Assembly: GCA_020632875.1 (NCBI GenBank) | Contig: JACKET010000021.1 | Span: 58,804-122,803 of the forward strand | Direction of reading: 5' to 3' | Origin: Alphaproteobacteria bacterium | GTDB taxonomy: Bacteria; Myxococcota_A; UBA796; GCA-2862545 | DNA: 64,000 nucleotides | Shown: in pieces, positions 1 to 8,247 of the stretch | Numbering within the stretch: position 1 is the stretch's first letter | Layout of the letters: each line of letters begins with the position of its first letter | Program-made: the position numbers and the translations under genes | Notes under the pieces: generated by a model | What the model was told of the DNA's origin: nothing | The model's database searches: none | The model's input: only the letters and a program-made list of their open reading frames with translations

Positions 1-27
1 CGCGGCACGCTCGAGATCGCGCTGTAG
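1..27 (+). CDS. 3' end of a gene entering from the left edge
   Basis: The first eight codons read R-G-T-L-E-I-A-L and are followed by TAG at 25-27. Only this tail is visible, so no family can be named. It is read as a gene end because a promoter-like TACAAT and a new start follow within 35 nt on the same strand. Confidence 0.35.
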   Translation, partial: RGTLEIAL

Positions 28-49
28 GCGCCCTCCCGTCGGCTCGTCG

Positions 50-55
50 TACAAT
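50..55 (+). promoter_or_regulatory. -10 element TACAAT, predicted leaderless start
   Basis: TACAAT ends 7 nt before the ATG at 62, so a sigma70-type start site would fall on the A of the ATG. No -35 match and no ribosome site are seen. The same spacing recurs at seven other genes in this window. Confidence 0.55.
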
Positions 56-61
56 CGGCGC

Positions 62-1342
62 ATGTGGAGCTCGCTCTCCCAGCGCCTCGAGGCGACGCTC
101 CCCGGCTGGTTCCGCGGCGGGCTCGACCAGCCGGCCCGTCGGGCCCGCCGGATCCTGTGGCTCACGGCGGGCCTGGCGCCGCTGCACCTGCTCTCCGCGA
201 CGCTGTCGACGCTGATCCGCGGCCCGAACCACCTCGCGGGCTTCCTGCTGCTCGGGGGCATCGCGGTCAGCGTGACGCCGCTCCTGCTGCACGCCTTCCG
301 CACCACCGCACCGGCGGCCGTGTGGTTCCTCGCGGTGAACTTCGTCGCCGTGTCGGCGGTCGCGTGGACGGGCTACGGCCCGCTCTCTCCGGCGAACCTC
401 GCGCTCGTCCTGCTCCCGGTGGTGGGCATGGTCATCGGCGGTCCGCGGATCGGGGCGCCCTTCACGGTCGTCTCGGTCGCCCAGCTCGGCGCCCTCGTGG
501 CGGCCGACCGCGCGGGCTTCGTCTTCCCGCTCGACCCGTCCGGACCGCGCTTCCTGCTCACCCACACCCTCGTGCTGGCGGGCGTCCTGGTCGTCGTCAT
601 GGTGTTCCTGCGCACGTACGACCAGGCCTGGCGCCAGGCATCCGCGCAGTCGGAGCGCGCGCAGCGCGACCTGATGCTCGCGAGCGAAGCGAAGAGCGCG
701 TTCCTCGCCAACATGAGCCACGAGCTCCGCACGCCGCTGGCCGCGGTGATCGGCTACACCGAGCTCCTGCTCGAAGACGCGCCCGACGCCGAGCAGGCCG
801 ACCTGCGCCGCATCGAGGAGTCGAGCCGGCACCTGCTCGCGCTCGTCGACCAGCTGCTCGACCTCGCGAAGATCGAGGCGGGCAAGCTGGAGCTCGCCAG
901 CGAGGCGATCGCCGTGGACGAGCTCGCGAGGCGCGTGCTCGACGAGGTGCGCCCGCTCGCCGAGAAGCGCCGCGCCATGCTGGTGCACGAGGTCCCCGCG
1001 CTGCGGGCCCGCGCCGACGGGCTCCGCGTGCGGCAGGTGCTGCTGAACCTCCTGTCGAACGCCTGCAAGTTCTGCGAGGACGGCACGATCACGCTGCGCG
1101 CCTGGGTCGCCGGAGATCGCGTACGCATCGAGGTCGAGGACACCGGCGTCGGGATGACGGCGGCCGAGCTCGCGCGCGTGTTCGAGCCGTTCGAGCAGGG
1201 CGAGGCCGGCGCCCGCCAGGGCACGGGGCTCGGCCTCACCATCAGCCGCAGCCTGACCGAGGCCATGGGCGGCTCCCTCACGGCCCGGAGCACGCCGGGC
1301 GTCGGCACGTGCTTCTGCGTGGAGCTCCCGCTGCACCCGTGA
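62..1342 (+). CDS. Membrane sensor histidine kinase
   Basis: A 426-residue two-component sensor kinase. About six hydrophobic segments fill residues 33-183 with little periplasmic loop, suggesting a sensor of the membrane or of small lipophilic cues. A HisKA domain follows with SHELRTPL at 219-226 (phospho-acceptor His220). The HATPase domain shows an N box (LLSNACKF), a G1 box (DTGVGM) and a G2 box (GTGLGL). There is no receiver domain and no response-regulator gene beside it, so its partner is elsewhere (orphan kinase). The start lies 7 nt after TACAAT and has no Shine-Dalgarno sequence. The input signal is unknown. Confidence 0.93.
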   Translation: MWSSLSQRLEATLPGWFRGGLDQPARRARRILWLTAGLAPLHLLSATLSTLIRGPNHLAGFLLLGGIAVSVTPLLLHAFRTTAPAAVWFLAVNFVAVSAVAWTGYGPLSPANLALVLLPVVGMVIGGPRIGAPFTVVSVAQLGALVAADRAGFVFPLDPSGPRFLLTHTLVLAGVLVVVMVFLRTYDQAWRQASAQSERAQRDLMLASEAKSAFLANMSHELRTPLAAVIGYTELLLEDAPDAEQADLRRIEESSRHLLALVDQLLDLAKIEAGKLELASEAIAVDELARRVLDEVRPLAEKRRAMLVHEVPALRARADGLRVRQVLLNLLSNACKFCEDGTITLRAWVAGDRVRIEVEDTGVGMTAAELARVFEPFEQGEAGARQGTGLGLTISRSLTEAMGGSLTARSTPGVGTCFCVELPLHP

Positions 1343-1348
1343 TACACT
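1343..1348 (+). promoter_or_regulatory. -10 element TACACT before the AlkB-like gene
   Basis: TACACT begins directly after the stop of the histidine kinase. It predicts a start site near 1355 and a 17-nt leader carrying GGAGG before the ATG at 1372. The next gene therefore probably has its own promoter. Confidence 0.4.
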
Positions 1349-1371
1349 GAACATGTGTTCACGGAGGCGAG

Positions 1372-2001
1372 ATGGTCCAGCAGCTGCTCTTCGGCGGAGG
1401 CCCCGTGCGGCTCGGCTCGCTCGACGAGGCGCGTCGCATCGACCTCGGCGCCGGCGCGTGGTTGGTCCACCGGCCGGGCTGGGTGTCCGGCCAGGACGTG
1501 CTGTTCGACCACCTGTTCCGCGAGACGCGGTGGAGGTCCGAGCAGCGCCGGATGTACGAGAAGACGGTCGACGTCCCCCGGCTCCTGGCGCGGGTGCCCG
1601 ACGACGGCCCGGGTCACCCGATCCTCCCCGCGATCGCCGAGCGCCTGTCGGCCGCGTACGGCATGCCGCTCGTCCACACCTCGCTCGCGCTCTACCGCGA
1701 CGGCGCCGACAGCGTGGCGCCGCACGGCGACCGGGTGGGCGCCCTCCGCGACGACTGCGTCATCGGCATCGTGAGCGTGGGCCATCCGCGGCGCTTCCAG
1801 GTGCGGCCGGCGGGCGGCGGGCTCACCCGCTCCTTCGACCTCGGCTGGGGCGACCTGCTGGTGATGGGCGGCACCTGTCAGCGCACGTTCGAGCACGGCA
1901 TTCCGAAGGTCCGCCACGCGGGGCCGCGAATCAGCATCCAGCTCCGCCCCGATCCCACCACCGCGAGCCTCCCGCCCCCGGGATCGCTGACTCCGCCCTG
2001 A
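1372..2001 (+). CDS. AlkB-like 2-oxoglutarate/Fe(II) dioxygenase
   Basis: A 209-residue protein of the AlkB family, which oxidatively removes alkyl groups from nucleic acid bases or, in some branches, modifies RNA or protein. Visible iron ligands are His118 and Asp120 (PHGDR) and His175 (FEHGIPK). The 2-oxoglutarate-binding arginine pair is R186 and R192 in the RxxxxxR pattern near the C-terminus. Length is normal for the family. GGAGG sits before the ATG. The proline-rich last 15 residues are outside the fold. The substrate cannot be told from sequence; DNA or RNA base repair is the default inference. Confidence 0.85.
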   Translation: MVQQLLFGGGPVRLGSLDEARRIDLGAGAWLVHRPGWVSGQDVLFDHLFRETRWRSEQRRMYEKTVDVPRLLARVPDDGPGHPILPAIAERLSAAYGMPLVHTSLALYRDGADSVAPHGDRVGALRDDCVIGIVSVGHPRRFQVRPAGGGLTRSFDLGWGDLLVMGGTCQRTFEHGIPKVRHAGPRISIQLRPDPTTASLPPPGSLTPP

Positions 2002-2027
2002 AATCCCCGCTCGGTGCGCACACGGTG

Positions 2028-2033
2028 TAGGCT
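2028..2033 (+). promoter_or_regulatory. -10 element TAGGCT, predicted leaderless start
   Basis: The last T is 7 nt before the GTG at 2040, so transcription would begin at the start codon. No ribosome site is present. Confidence 0.5.
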
Positions 2034-2039
2034 TGCGCT

Positions 2040-3395
2040 GTGGATGCCGTGCAGACAAGCTCACCTGTAGGGAGCGTCCTCGCCGGTCGGTTCGAGATCA
2101 AGAGGCCCCTGGCGGCGGGCGGTATGGGGGCGGTGTATCTCGCGGTCCAGCACCCGCTCGAGCGCGAGGTGGCCGTCAAGATCCTCGAGGTCGACGGGAG
2201 CGAGCAGAGCGCCGATTTCGACGCGCGTTTCCGCCGCGAGGCGTCCGTCCTCGCGCGCCTGCAGCACCCGAACACCGTGCGCGTCTTCGACCACGGCCGC
2301 GACGGCAACCGCTTCTACATGGTGATGGAGCTCGTCACCGGCCGCACGCTGGGCGAGATCCTCCGCGAAGACGGGCCCATCGAGCCGCTGCGCGCCATCG
2401 CCATCCTGCGTCAGATCTGCGCGGCGCTCGACGAGGCCCACCGCGCCGGAATCGTGCACCGCGACCTGAAGCCCGCGAACATCATGATCACCGAGCGCGC
2501 CGGCGCCGACTTCGTGAAGGTGCTCGACTTCGGTCTCGTGAAGATCGAGGGCAGCACCGACAGCACACGCACCGGCGTCGTGATGGGCACCCCGAAGTAC
2601 ATGGCGCCCGAGCAGATCAACGGCAGCGGCATCGATCGCCGCACCGACCTCTACTCGCTCGGGATCATCGCGTACCTGATGCTCACCGGCGAGCGGCCGT
2701 ACCGCGGCGACACGGCCACCACGATCCTCGCCGCCCACCTCGCCGTCCCGCCGATGCGCCTGAAGGACAAGGGCTTCGCCGCCCCCGACTGCCTCGAGTG
2801 GACGCTCCAGCGGTGCATGGAGAAGCACAAGGAGGATCGCTTCGCGTCCGCCGAGCAGCTCGTCCATGCGCTCAACGCCTGCGAGCTGGCCCTCGCCCAT
2901 CCCCAGCTCGCGCGGCTCACCCTGGCCCTCGACGACGGGCTGACCGTGATGCCCAGCGAGCTGAAGCCCTGCGACAAGGGCTTCTCGGGCACCCTACCCC
3001 CCGACAGCACCCTGATCACGGGCATCCCGCGCGTCCCCAGCCCGAGCGGAGGCGGCACGCTGCGCGGCGTGCTCATCGGGGTCATCGTCACCGCGTTCCT
3101 CGGCGGGCTCGTCTTCGCCGCGGCCATCGCGCTCCTGGTGGTCGGCCGCGCCATGACCGGCGAGACCGGCGGAACGCCCATCGAGATCCCCGACGTCCAG
3201 CCCGAGCCCGACGTCGCCCCCGAGCCCCGGCCCGACCCCGAGCCCGACGTCGCTCCACAGCCCCAGCCCGACCCCGAGCCCGACATCGCTCCCGAACCCC
3301 CGCCCGAGCCCGTCCGGCCCAAGCCCGTCCGGCCGAAGCCGGTGCGTCCCAAGCCCGTCCCCAAGCCCGACGACGGGCTCATCCTCGATCGCTGA
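2040..3395 (+). CDS. Membrane-anchored Ser/Thr protein kinase
   Basis: A 451-residue eukaryote-type (PknB/Hanks) kinase. Seen: a glycine-rich loop with GGMG near residue 30, catalytic Lys47 (AVKIL), HRDLKPAN at 140-147, DFG at 163-165 and APE at 189-191, so it should be active. One membrane helix follows at about 342-367. The outer part is a proline/glutamate/aspartate repeat and then repeated RPKP units, with no folded sensor domain. The proline-rich tail may act as a wall-spanning spacer or a contact site (inference). It starts with GTG and is predicted leaderless. Confidence 0.93.
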   Translation: MDAVQTSSPVGSVLAGRFEIKRPLAAGGMGAVYLAVQHPLEREVAVKILEVDGSEQSADFDARFRREASVLARLQHPNTVRVFDHGRDGNRFYMVMELVTGRTLGEILREDGPIEPLRAIAILRQICAALDEAHRAGIVHRDLKPANIMITERAGADFVKVLDFGLVKIEGSTDSTRTGVVMGTPKYMAPEQINGSGIDRRTDLYSLGIIAYLMLTGERPYRGDTATTILAAHLAVPPMRLKDKGFAAPDCLEWTLQRCMEKHKEDRFASAEQLVHALNACELALAHPQLARLTLALDDGLTVMPSELKPCDKGFSGTLPPDSTLITGIPRVPSPSGGGTLRGVLIGVIVTAFLGGLVFAAAIALLVVGRAMTGETGGTPIEIPDVQPEPDVAPEPRPDPEPDVAPQPQPDPEPDIAPEPPPEPVRPKPVRPKPVRPKPVPKPDDGLILDR

Positions 3396-3398
3396 GGC

Positions 3399-4880
3399 TC
3401 AGGGCCTCGACACGCTCAGCACGAACTCCCCGCACTCGGGGCCCGTGTAGGCATCGACGACGAGCACGATCTCCTGCCCCTCGAACAGCTCGAGCGAGAG
3501 GCGGCTCTGGGTGCCGGAGCCGGTGTCGTCGTTGCAGCTGATCTCGACGTCGCCGTAGTCGCAGGGCCACCGGGCGGAGAGGGTGGTGTCGAACGCGGAG
3601 CCGAAGGTGTCGAACACCCAGGTTCCGGCGTCGGGAGCGACGAAGCGGAACGCGCGGTCTTCGCTGTTCGTGCCGTACTCGCCGCAGGTGCGGGTGAAGT
3701 CGTGCCCGCCGCCGCAGGTGGTTCCGGTGGCGAGGATGCCCTTCGTGCCGACGTCGCCGTCTTTCGGAGGGACGCACTCGAGGGCGGTGTCGCCGAGCGG
3801 CTCGATCTCGAAGCCCGTGTCGCGCGGGGGCGCGTCGGGATCGATGTAGCGCTCGCCCTCGGGGACCTGCTGGAGGTTGCAGTGCTCGAGCTGCGGCGTG
3901 CGGACGCACTCGAGGAGCGCGTCGACGTGCGGGCGCCACTCGGACTCCCAGTCGTCGAGCGCGCCCCCGGCCTCGGGCGGCATCCAGTGCGAGCCCGGCC
4001 AGGACGTGGTGTCGGTGGTGAGCGGCATGCCGATGTCGCCGCCGGTGGAGTACTCGACGAACCGCTCGGCATCGAAGCCCGGGTGCATGCGGTGGCACGC
4101 GAGGCAGGCGTTGCCCTCGGGAGCGACCTGGAACAGCCGCCAGCCCGAGAAGGCTGTGCCGACGACGTGGTAGGGCGTCTGGTTGCCGAAGCCGGTCGCC
4201 GGGACGAACGGCTGCGTGGGGTCGGCGGGATCGCGGAGCTGGTCGATCCACGGGCTGTGCACCCACGGGTCGGCGCCGTGGCAGCGGTGACACGCGATCC
4301 CCGCGGTCTCCTGCGGGCGATCCCAGACCTGGCGGGCGTCGACGGTGCCGTAGTCGGGCGCGTCTCCCGCGGTGAGCGGGCTCGGGAAGGAGCGCTGCCG
4401 GCTGCCGGGGAAGCTCTGGAAGAAGCACGTCGCGCCGGTCTCGGCGTTGTGCCCGATCATCGCCACGTCGTGGTAGAGGCCGCCGTCTTCGTGGGGCTCT
4501 TCGTAGTCGTAGCTGCGGCACGTGAAGATGAACGTGACCTCGGGGCGGGCGTCGCCGTTCATCCACGTGCCGGTCTTGCGACCCACGCGCGTCCACGGGT
4601 TGCAGCTGCCCTCGAGCAGGCTCGGCCGGTCGCAGTCTTCGGGCGACGGCGAGGCGTGCGTGGCTTCGCCGTGGACGGTGACCGGCATCGGGACGGTGTC
4701 GGCGAGGCAGTCGAACCCGGGGATCGGACCGAGCGCCTGCTGGCACTCCTGCGCGTGCCCCTTCACGCTCGTGCGGCTCGCGGTGACGGGCGGGACGATG
4801 CGACCGTCGTCGGTGTCGACCACCGGATCGGAGTCGACGGGCGTGGACTTGCAGGCCACCAGGGCAAGGGCGAGCAGCAC
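3399..4880 (-). CDS. Di-haem cytochrome c lipoprotein with PPC-like C-terminal domain
   Basis: A 493-residue exported lipoprotein. Two CxxCH haem-binding motifs are seen (CHRCH near residue 197, CLACH near 259), implying covalent c-type haem and an electron-transfer or redox role at the envelope. The last 110 residues resemble a bacterial pre-peptidase C-terminal (PPC) beta-sandwich. The GTG at 4880 was chosen because GAGG lies 8 nt upstream and TACGCT lies before that. It gives a short lipoprotein signal MLLALALVAC with the lipid Cys at 10. A GTG at 4925 would add 15 residues but has no ribosome site. The partner oxidase or reductase is unknown. Confidence 0.8.
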   Translation of the reverse strand: MLLALALVACKSTPVDSDPVVDTDDGRIVPPVTASRTSVKGHAQECQQALGPIPGFDCLADTVPMPVTVHGEATHASPSPEDCDRPSLLEGSCNPWTRVGRKTGTWMNGDARPEVTFIFTCRSYDYEEPHEDGGLYHDVAMIGHNAETGATCFFQSFPGSRQRSFPSPLTAGDAPDYGTVDARQVWDRPQETAGIACHRCHGADPWVHSPWIDQLRDPADPTQPFVPATGFGNQTPYHVVGTAFSGWRLFQVAPEGNACLACHRMHPGFDAERFVEYSTGGDIGMPLTTDTTSWPGSHWMPPEAGGALDDWESEWRPHVDALLECVRTPQLEHCNLQQVPEGERYIDPDAPPRDTGFEIEPLGDTALECVPPKDGDVGTKGILATGTTCGGGHDFTRTCGEYGTNSEDRAFRFVAPDAGTWVFDTFGSAFDTTLSARWPCDYGDVEISCNDDTGSGTQSRLSLELFEGQEIVLVVDAYTGPECGEFVLSVSRP

Positions 4881-5002
4881 GGAGATCACCTCGGCGACCC
4901 AGCGTATCCCGTGCCGCGGGGACACGTCGTGACCCGACGCGCGCGGAGGAGTGTGGCAGGATTCCCGCCGGCCCCGCTCCGAGCGTCGGCCGCGGAGGAC
5001 TC

Positions 5003-6085
5003 ATGATCTGGCTCGCCCCCCTCCTCGCCGGCTGCGGCGGAGACGCCCCGAAGCCCGCCCCCGAGCCGGAGCCCGAGCCCGCCGCCTGGGCCCCCGCGGC
5101 GGGCAAGCCCGTCGACGCGCTGCTGAAGCCGGAGGAGAAGCACCTCGCCGACCTGCGCCAGCTCACGTTCGGCGGAGAGAACGCCGAGGCCTACTGGTCG
5201 CCCGACGGCAAGAAGCTGATCTACCAGAAGCACGGCGAGAAGGGCTGTGATCAGCAGTTCGAGCTCGACCTGACGACGGGCGACGAGACCCGGATCTCGT
5301 CTGGGAACGGGCGCACGACCTGCGGCTACTACAGCTGGCCCGACGGTGATCGGTTCATCTACGCCACGACCGAGGGCGGCGGAGAGGCCTGCCCGGCCGA
5401 CCCGGATCGCAGCCAGGGCTACGTCTGGCCTCTGTACGACACGTTCGATCTCGTGTGGCAGACGCCGGGAGGCGCACCCGAGCCGTTCCTCGCGAGCCCG
5501 GGCTACGACGCCGAGGCCACGATCTGCTTCGAGACCGGCAAGATCGTGTTCACGTCGACGCGCTCGGGGGATCTCGAGCTGTGGACGGTGAACCCGGACG
5601 GCTCCGACCTGACGCAGATGACGAGCACGCCGGGCTACGACGGCGGCGCGTTCTTCACGCCCGACTGCAGCCGCATCGTGTGGCGGGCCTCGCGGCCCGA
5701 GGGCGACGCGCTCGCCGACTACCAGCGCCTGCTCGGGCAGCAGCTCGTGCGACCGAGCAAGCTCGAGATCCACAGCATGAAGGCGGACGGCACCGACGTT
5801 CGCCAGCACACGTCGAACGGCGCCGCGAACTTCGGTCCGTACGCGTACCCCGACGGCTCGCGCATCGTGTTCGCGAGCAACATGGGCGAGAACCCGCGGG
5901 AGTTCGACCTGTGGTCGGTGCCGATGGAGGGCGAGGCCGAGCCGGAGCGCATCACGACGGCTGCGGGGTTCGACGGGTTCCCGATGTTCTCGCCCGACGG
6001 CAAGTGGTTCGTGTTCGCGAGCAACCGCGCCACGGCGGAAGGGGCGCACGACACGAACCTGTTCGTCGCGCGCTGGGTTCCATAG
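5003..6085 (+). CDS. TolB-like beta-propeller lipoprotein
   Basis: A 360-residue lipoprotein with signal MIWLAPLLAGC (lipid Cys11), then a proline/glutamate spacer. Repeated blades of the PD40/TolB type follow, carrying motifs such as WSPDGKKL, NPDGSDL, YPDGSRI and FSPDGKWF. Such propellers bind proteins or peptidoglycan-linked partners. It lacks the N-terminal TolB domain, so it is TolB-like only by its blades. GGAGG lies 4 nt before the ATG and no earlier in-frame start exists. Its short, uncharged signal peptide is therefore real. Confidence 0.85.
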   Translation: MIWLAPLLAGCGGDAPKPAPEPEPEPAAWAPAAGKPVDALLKPEEKHLADLRQLTFGGENAEAYWSPDGKKLIYQKHGEKGCDQQFELDLTTGDETRISSGNGRTTCGYYSWPDGDRFIYATTEGGGEACPADPDRSQGYVWPLYDTFDLVWQTPGGAPEPFLASPGYDAEATICFETGKIVFTSTRSGDLELWTVNPDGSDLTQMTSTPGYDGGAFFTPDCSRIVWRASRPEGDALADYQRLLGQQLVRPSKLEIHSMKADGTDVRQHTSNGAANFGPYAYPDGSRIVFASNMGENPREFDLWSVPMEGEAEPERITTAAGFDGFPMFSPDGKWFVFASNRATAEGAHDTNLFVARWVP

Positions 6086-6095
6086 GCCACGGGGA

Positions 6096-6101
6096 TATCA
6101 T
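6096..6101 (+). promoter_or_regulatory. -10 element TATCAT driving the Septu-like operon
   Basis: TATCAT ends 7 nt before the ATG at 6108, predicting a leaderless transcript for the defence locus. No Shine-Dalgarno sequence is present. The spacing matches that of housekeeping genes in the window. Confidence 0.5.
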
Positions 6102-6107
6102 CTTCGT

Positions 6108-7376
6108 ATGGCATCACCTCAGCTCCAGAGACTCGACCTCACGAACATCCGGTGTTTCGAGCACTTGGAGATGGATTTCGTCTCACGACCCGACGCTGGA
6201 GGGCAGTGGACTGTCTTGCTCGGCGATAATGGTGTTGGAAAGACAACAATTTTGCGATCTATTTGCGTTGTTGCGGACGTCCACCCCCTGAATGAGACTC
6301 ACTCCATCGCGCGCGCCCATGGCGTTCGCATGCACCGCATCGGTACCGGAAAGGGTCGGATTGAGCTCTCCGACCACCGCGGATTCCGAAGGGCGTTCTT
6401 TTCTGGAAACGAGGGAGATGGTGGAATGTGGCTACCTCGGCCCCTCCCTCCGGATCCGCTCCGACTGTATACGTACGGAAGCTCTCGGGGATCGGCACTC
6501 GGCGGTCCAGACCGCGCGGTCGATCTTGGCGACCCCAGGTACTTCACATCAACCCTGTTCTCCCCCAATGCACGCCTCATCCACGCCGAGACCTGGCTCA
6601 GGAAGCTCGCATTCGGGGCGCTCCGGAGCAAGGGTGGCCCGCCCGAAGCGCTATTCGAGGCCGTGCTCTCCACGATTACGGGCCTCCTTCCCGGTGTGAC
6701 GGGGATGGACGTGACGGAGGACAGCGTCACGGTGCAAGGCGAGCACTTCGCCGGCCTGGGCCTCGACAACCTGTCGGACGGCTACCTCACCACGTTGGGC
6801 TGGACGCTCGACATGCTCGCCCGCTGGGTCGAGGCGGAACGCCGCGAGGGCAGGAACCCCGACGGAGACATCGCCAAGCAGATCGAGGCCCTCGTCCTGG
6901 TCGACGAGCTCGACCTGCACCTCCACCCCCGGTGGCAGCGCCACGTGATGGACGATCTGCGCGCGGCCTTTCCGAACACCAGCTTCGTCGTGACCACCCA
7001 CAGCCCGTTGACCGTACAGTCCGCCCGTCCCGGCGAGACCTGGGTGCTGCGCCAGGGCGACGACGGGATCGAGGTTCTCCAGCGGGACCCCATTCCGGGA
7101 AGCGATGCGGACGACATCCTCACCGGCGACCTCTTCGGGCTGCCCTCGACGCTCGACAACGACACGCTCCGTCTCCTCGACGCGCATCGAGAGCTCCTCC
7201 GGAGCGGTGTGAAGCGCACCGACAAGGCCCGCGTCGCCCTCGAGCAACAGATCCGCGAGCGCATCGGCCCCTACGCCGAGACTCCGGACGAGCGGGCAGA
7301 GATGGAGTCACTGGCGCTCACGGGTGACGAGACCGACCTGTTGAAGGCACGATTCGCGGCACTCCGGGGCAAGTAG
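6108..7376 (+). CDS. ptuA: Septu-type AAA/ABC-like ATPase (PtuA-like)
   Basis: A 422-residue SMC/ABC-type ATPase of the kind found in Septu and related anti-phage systems, where it senses infection and controls the nuclease PtuB. Seen: Walker A GDNGVGKTT at 39-47, an ABC signature-like LSDGY at 222-226, Walker B ALVLVDELDLHLHP at 261-274 (Asp266, Glu267) and the H-loop TTHSP with His298. The C-terminal 120 residues are a family-typical region with no catalytic motif. It is followed after one base by the HNH gene. The 5' half is unusually AT-rich (about 48% GC at 6241-6300), suggesting recent transfer. It could also be a relative within the wider ATPase-HNH group (for example retron partners), but no reverse transcriptase is present. 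Confidence 0.85.
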   Translation: MASPQLQRLDLTNIRCFEHLEMDFVSRPDAGGQWTVLLGDNGVGKTTILRSICVVADVHPLNETHSIARAHGVRMHRIGTGKGRIELSDHRGFRRAFFSGNEGDGGMWLPRPLPPDPLRLYTYGSSRGSALGGPDRAVDLGDPRYFTSTLFSPNARLIHAETWLRKLAFGALRSKGGPPEALFEAVLSTITGLLPGVTGMDVTEDSVTVQGEHFAGLGLDNLSDGYLTTLGWTLDMLARWVEAERREGRNPDGDIAKQIEALVLVDELDLHLHPRWQRHVMDDLRAAFPNTSFVVTTHSPLTVQSARPGETWVLRQGDDGIEVLQRDPIPGSDADDILTGDLFGLPSTLDNDTLRLLDAHRELLRSGVKRTDKARVALEQQIRERIGPYAETPDERAEMESLALTGDETDLLKARFAALRGK

Positions 7377-7377
7377 G

Positions 7378-8217
7378 GTGTTCCGGTACGAGGCACGACC
7401 GACGGCCGGGCGCGAGGCGTACGAAGCCCGGGTCGCCGGAGACCGGATGGCCCTGGACGAGCTCGCCGCGCCGGAGCCCGACTACGCGGCGATCAATGCG
7501 TACATCGACGCGCACGAGCAGTGGTCCGACGGAGTCAAGCCTCACTACGGTCGCCTCCAGGACCGGCGATGCGGCTACTGCGAGATGCGGTTGACGGACT
7601 ACGGCGATGTCGAGCACTATCGACCGAAGAACGCCATCTTCGGCTTGAAAGCTCCCGGGATGGAGCGGGACGACGTGAACAACGTCTCGGGCCGGGCGTT
7701 CCACCGATATCCAGAGAAGCACGCCTGGAATTCCGGGTACTGGTGGCTCGCGTATTCCTGGGACAACTACCTGTTGGCCTGCGGGAGATGCAATCAGAAC
7801 TGGAAGAGTGCATTGTTCCCGATCAAGGGCGCGCATCGGTCGCGTCGGCTGCCTGGGCACGAAGCGTCGGAGACCCCCTGGTTGCTCGACCCCTTCGGTG
7901 AGGAGGATCCCGTCGATCACCTCCGATTCGACGATCTCGGACAGGTCGAGGGACTCACCCGACACGGCCGAGAGACGATCCTGGTCTGCGGGCTCGATCG
8001 GGAGAGTGTCCGCCGGTCGAGGGAGCCCAAGGCGATCGACACCTACAGCCAGTTGAAGAAGCTGGCCCGACGGGCTCCCATCGAAGACGTCCTCCCCGAC
8101 ATCGAACGGTGGGGACGACGTGAGGGCTCCCACCACCCCGGGATGGTGCGCTGCATCTTCGTGCAGCAGACCGGGATGCCCTGGAGCGAGCTCGAGGCCC
8201 TTGTCGCCACTCTGTGA
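7378..8217 (+). CDS. ptuB: Septu-type HNH endonuclease (PtuB-like)
   Basis: A 279-residue HNH nuclease, the usual effector partner of PtuA. A zinc-binding pair CGYC (65-68) and CGRC (135-138) brackets the catalytic region. DVEHYRPK at 77-84 holds the first HNH histidine (His80). N130 in WDNYLLAC and the CNQNWK segment complete the pattern common to this HNH group. The GTG start is one base after the ATPase stop, so the two are translationally linked. Known systems cut DNA or RNA after activation, causing abortive infection or phage DNA loss. The target here is not known. Confidence 0.85.
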   Translation: MFRYEARPTAGREAYEARVAGDRMALDELAAPEPDYAAINAYIDAHEQWSDGVKPHYGRLQDRRCGYCEMRLTDYGDVEHYRPKNAIFGLKAPGMERDDVNNVSGRAFHRYPEKHAWNSGYWWLAYSWDNYLLACGRCNQNWKSALFPIKGAHRSRRLPGHEASETPWLLDPFGEEDPVDHLRFDDLGQVEGLTRHGRETILVCGLDRESVRRSREPKAIDTYSQLKKLARRAPIEDVLPDIERWGRREGSHHPGMVRCIFVQQTGMPWSELEALVATL

Positions 8218-8247
8218 ATCCGACGACACCGAACGAGGAGGAGTCTC

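Noticed and set aside
1355..1774. Leaderless GTG gene at 1355, where the TACACT promoter would start transcription
   Set aside because: The frame gives a Ser/Arg/Ala-rich shadow peptide, while the ATG at 1372 in another frame has GGAGG and encodes an AlkB fold.
6108..8217. Retron with ATPase-HNH effector
   Set aside because: No reverse transcriptase and no msr/msd-like structured RNA is visible upstream (only 22 nt separate it from the previous gene).
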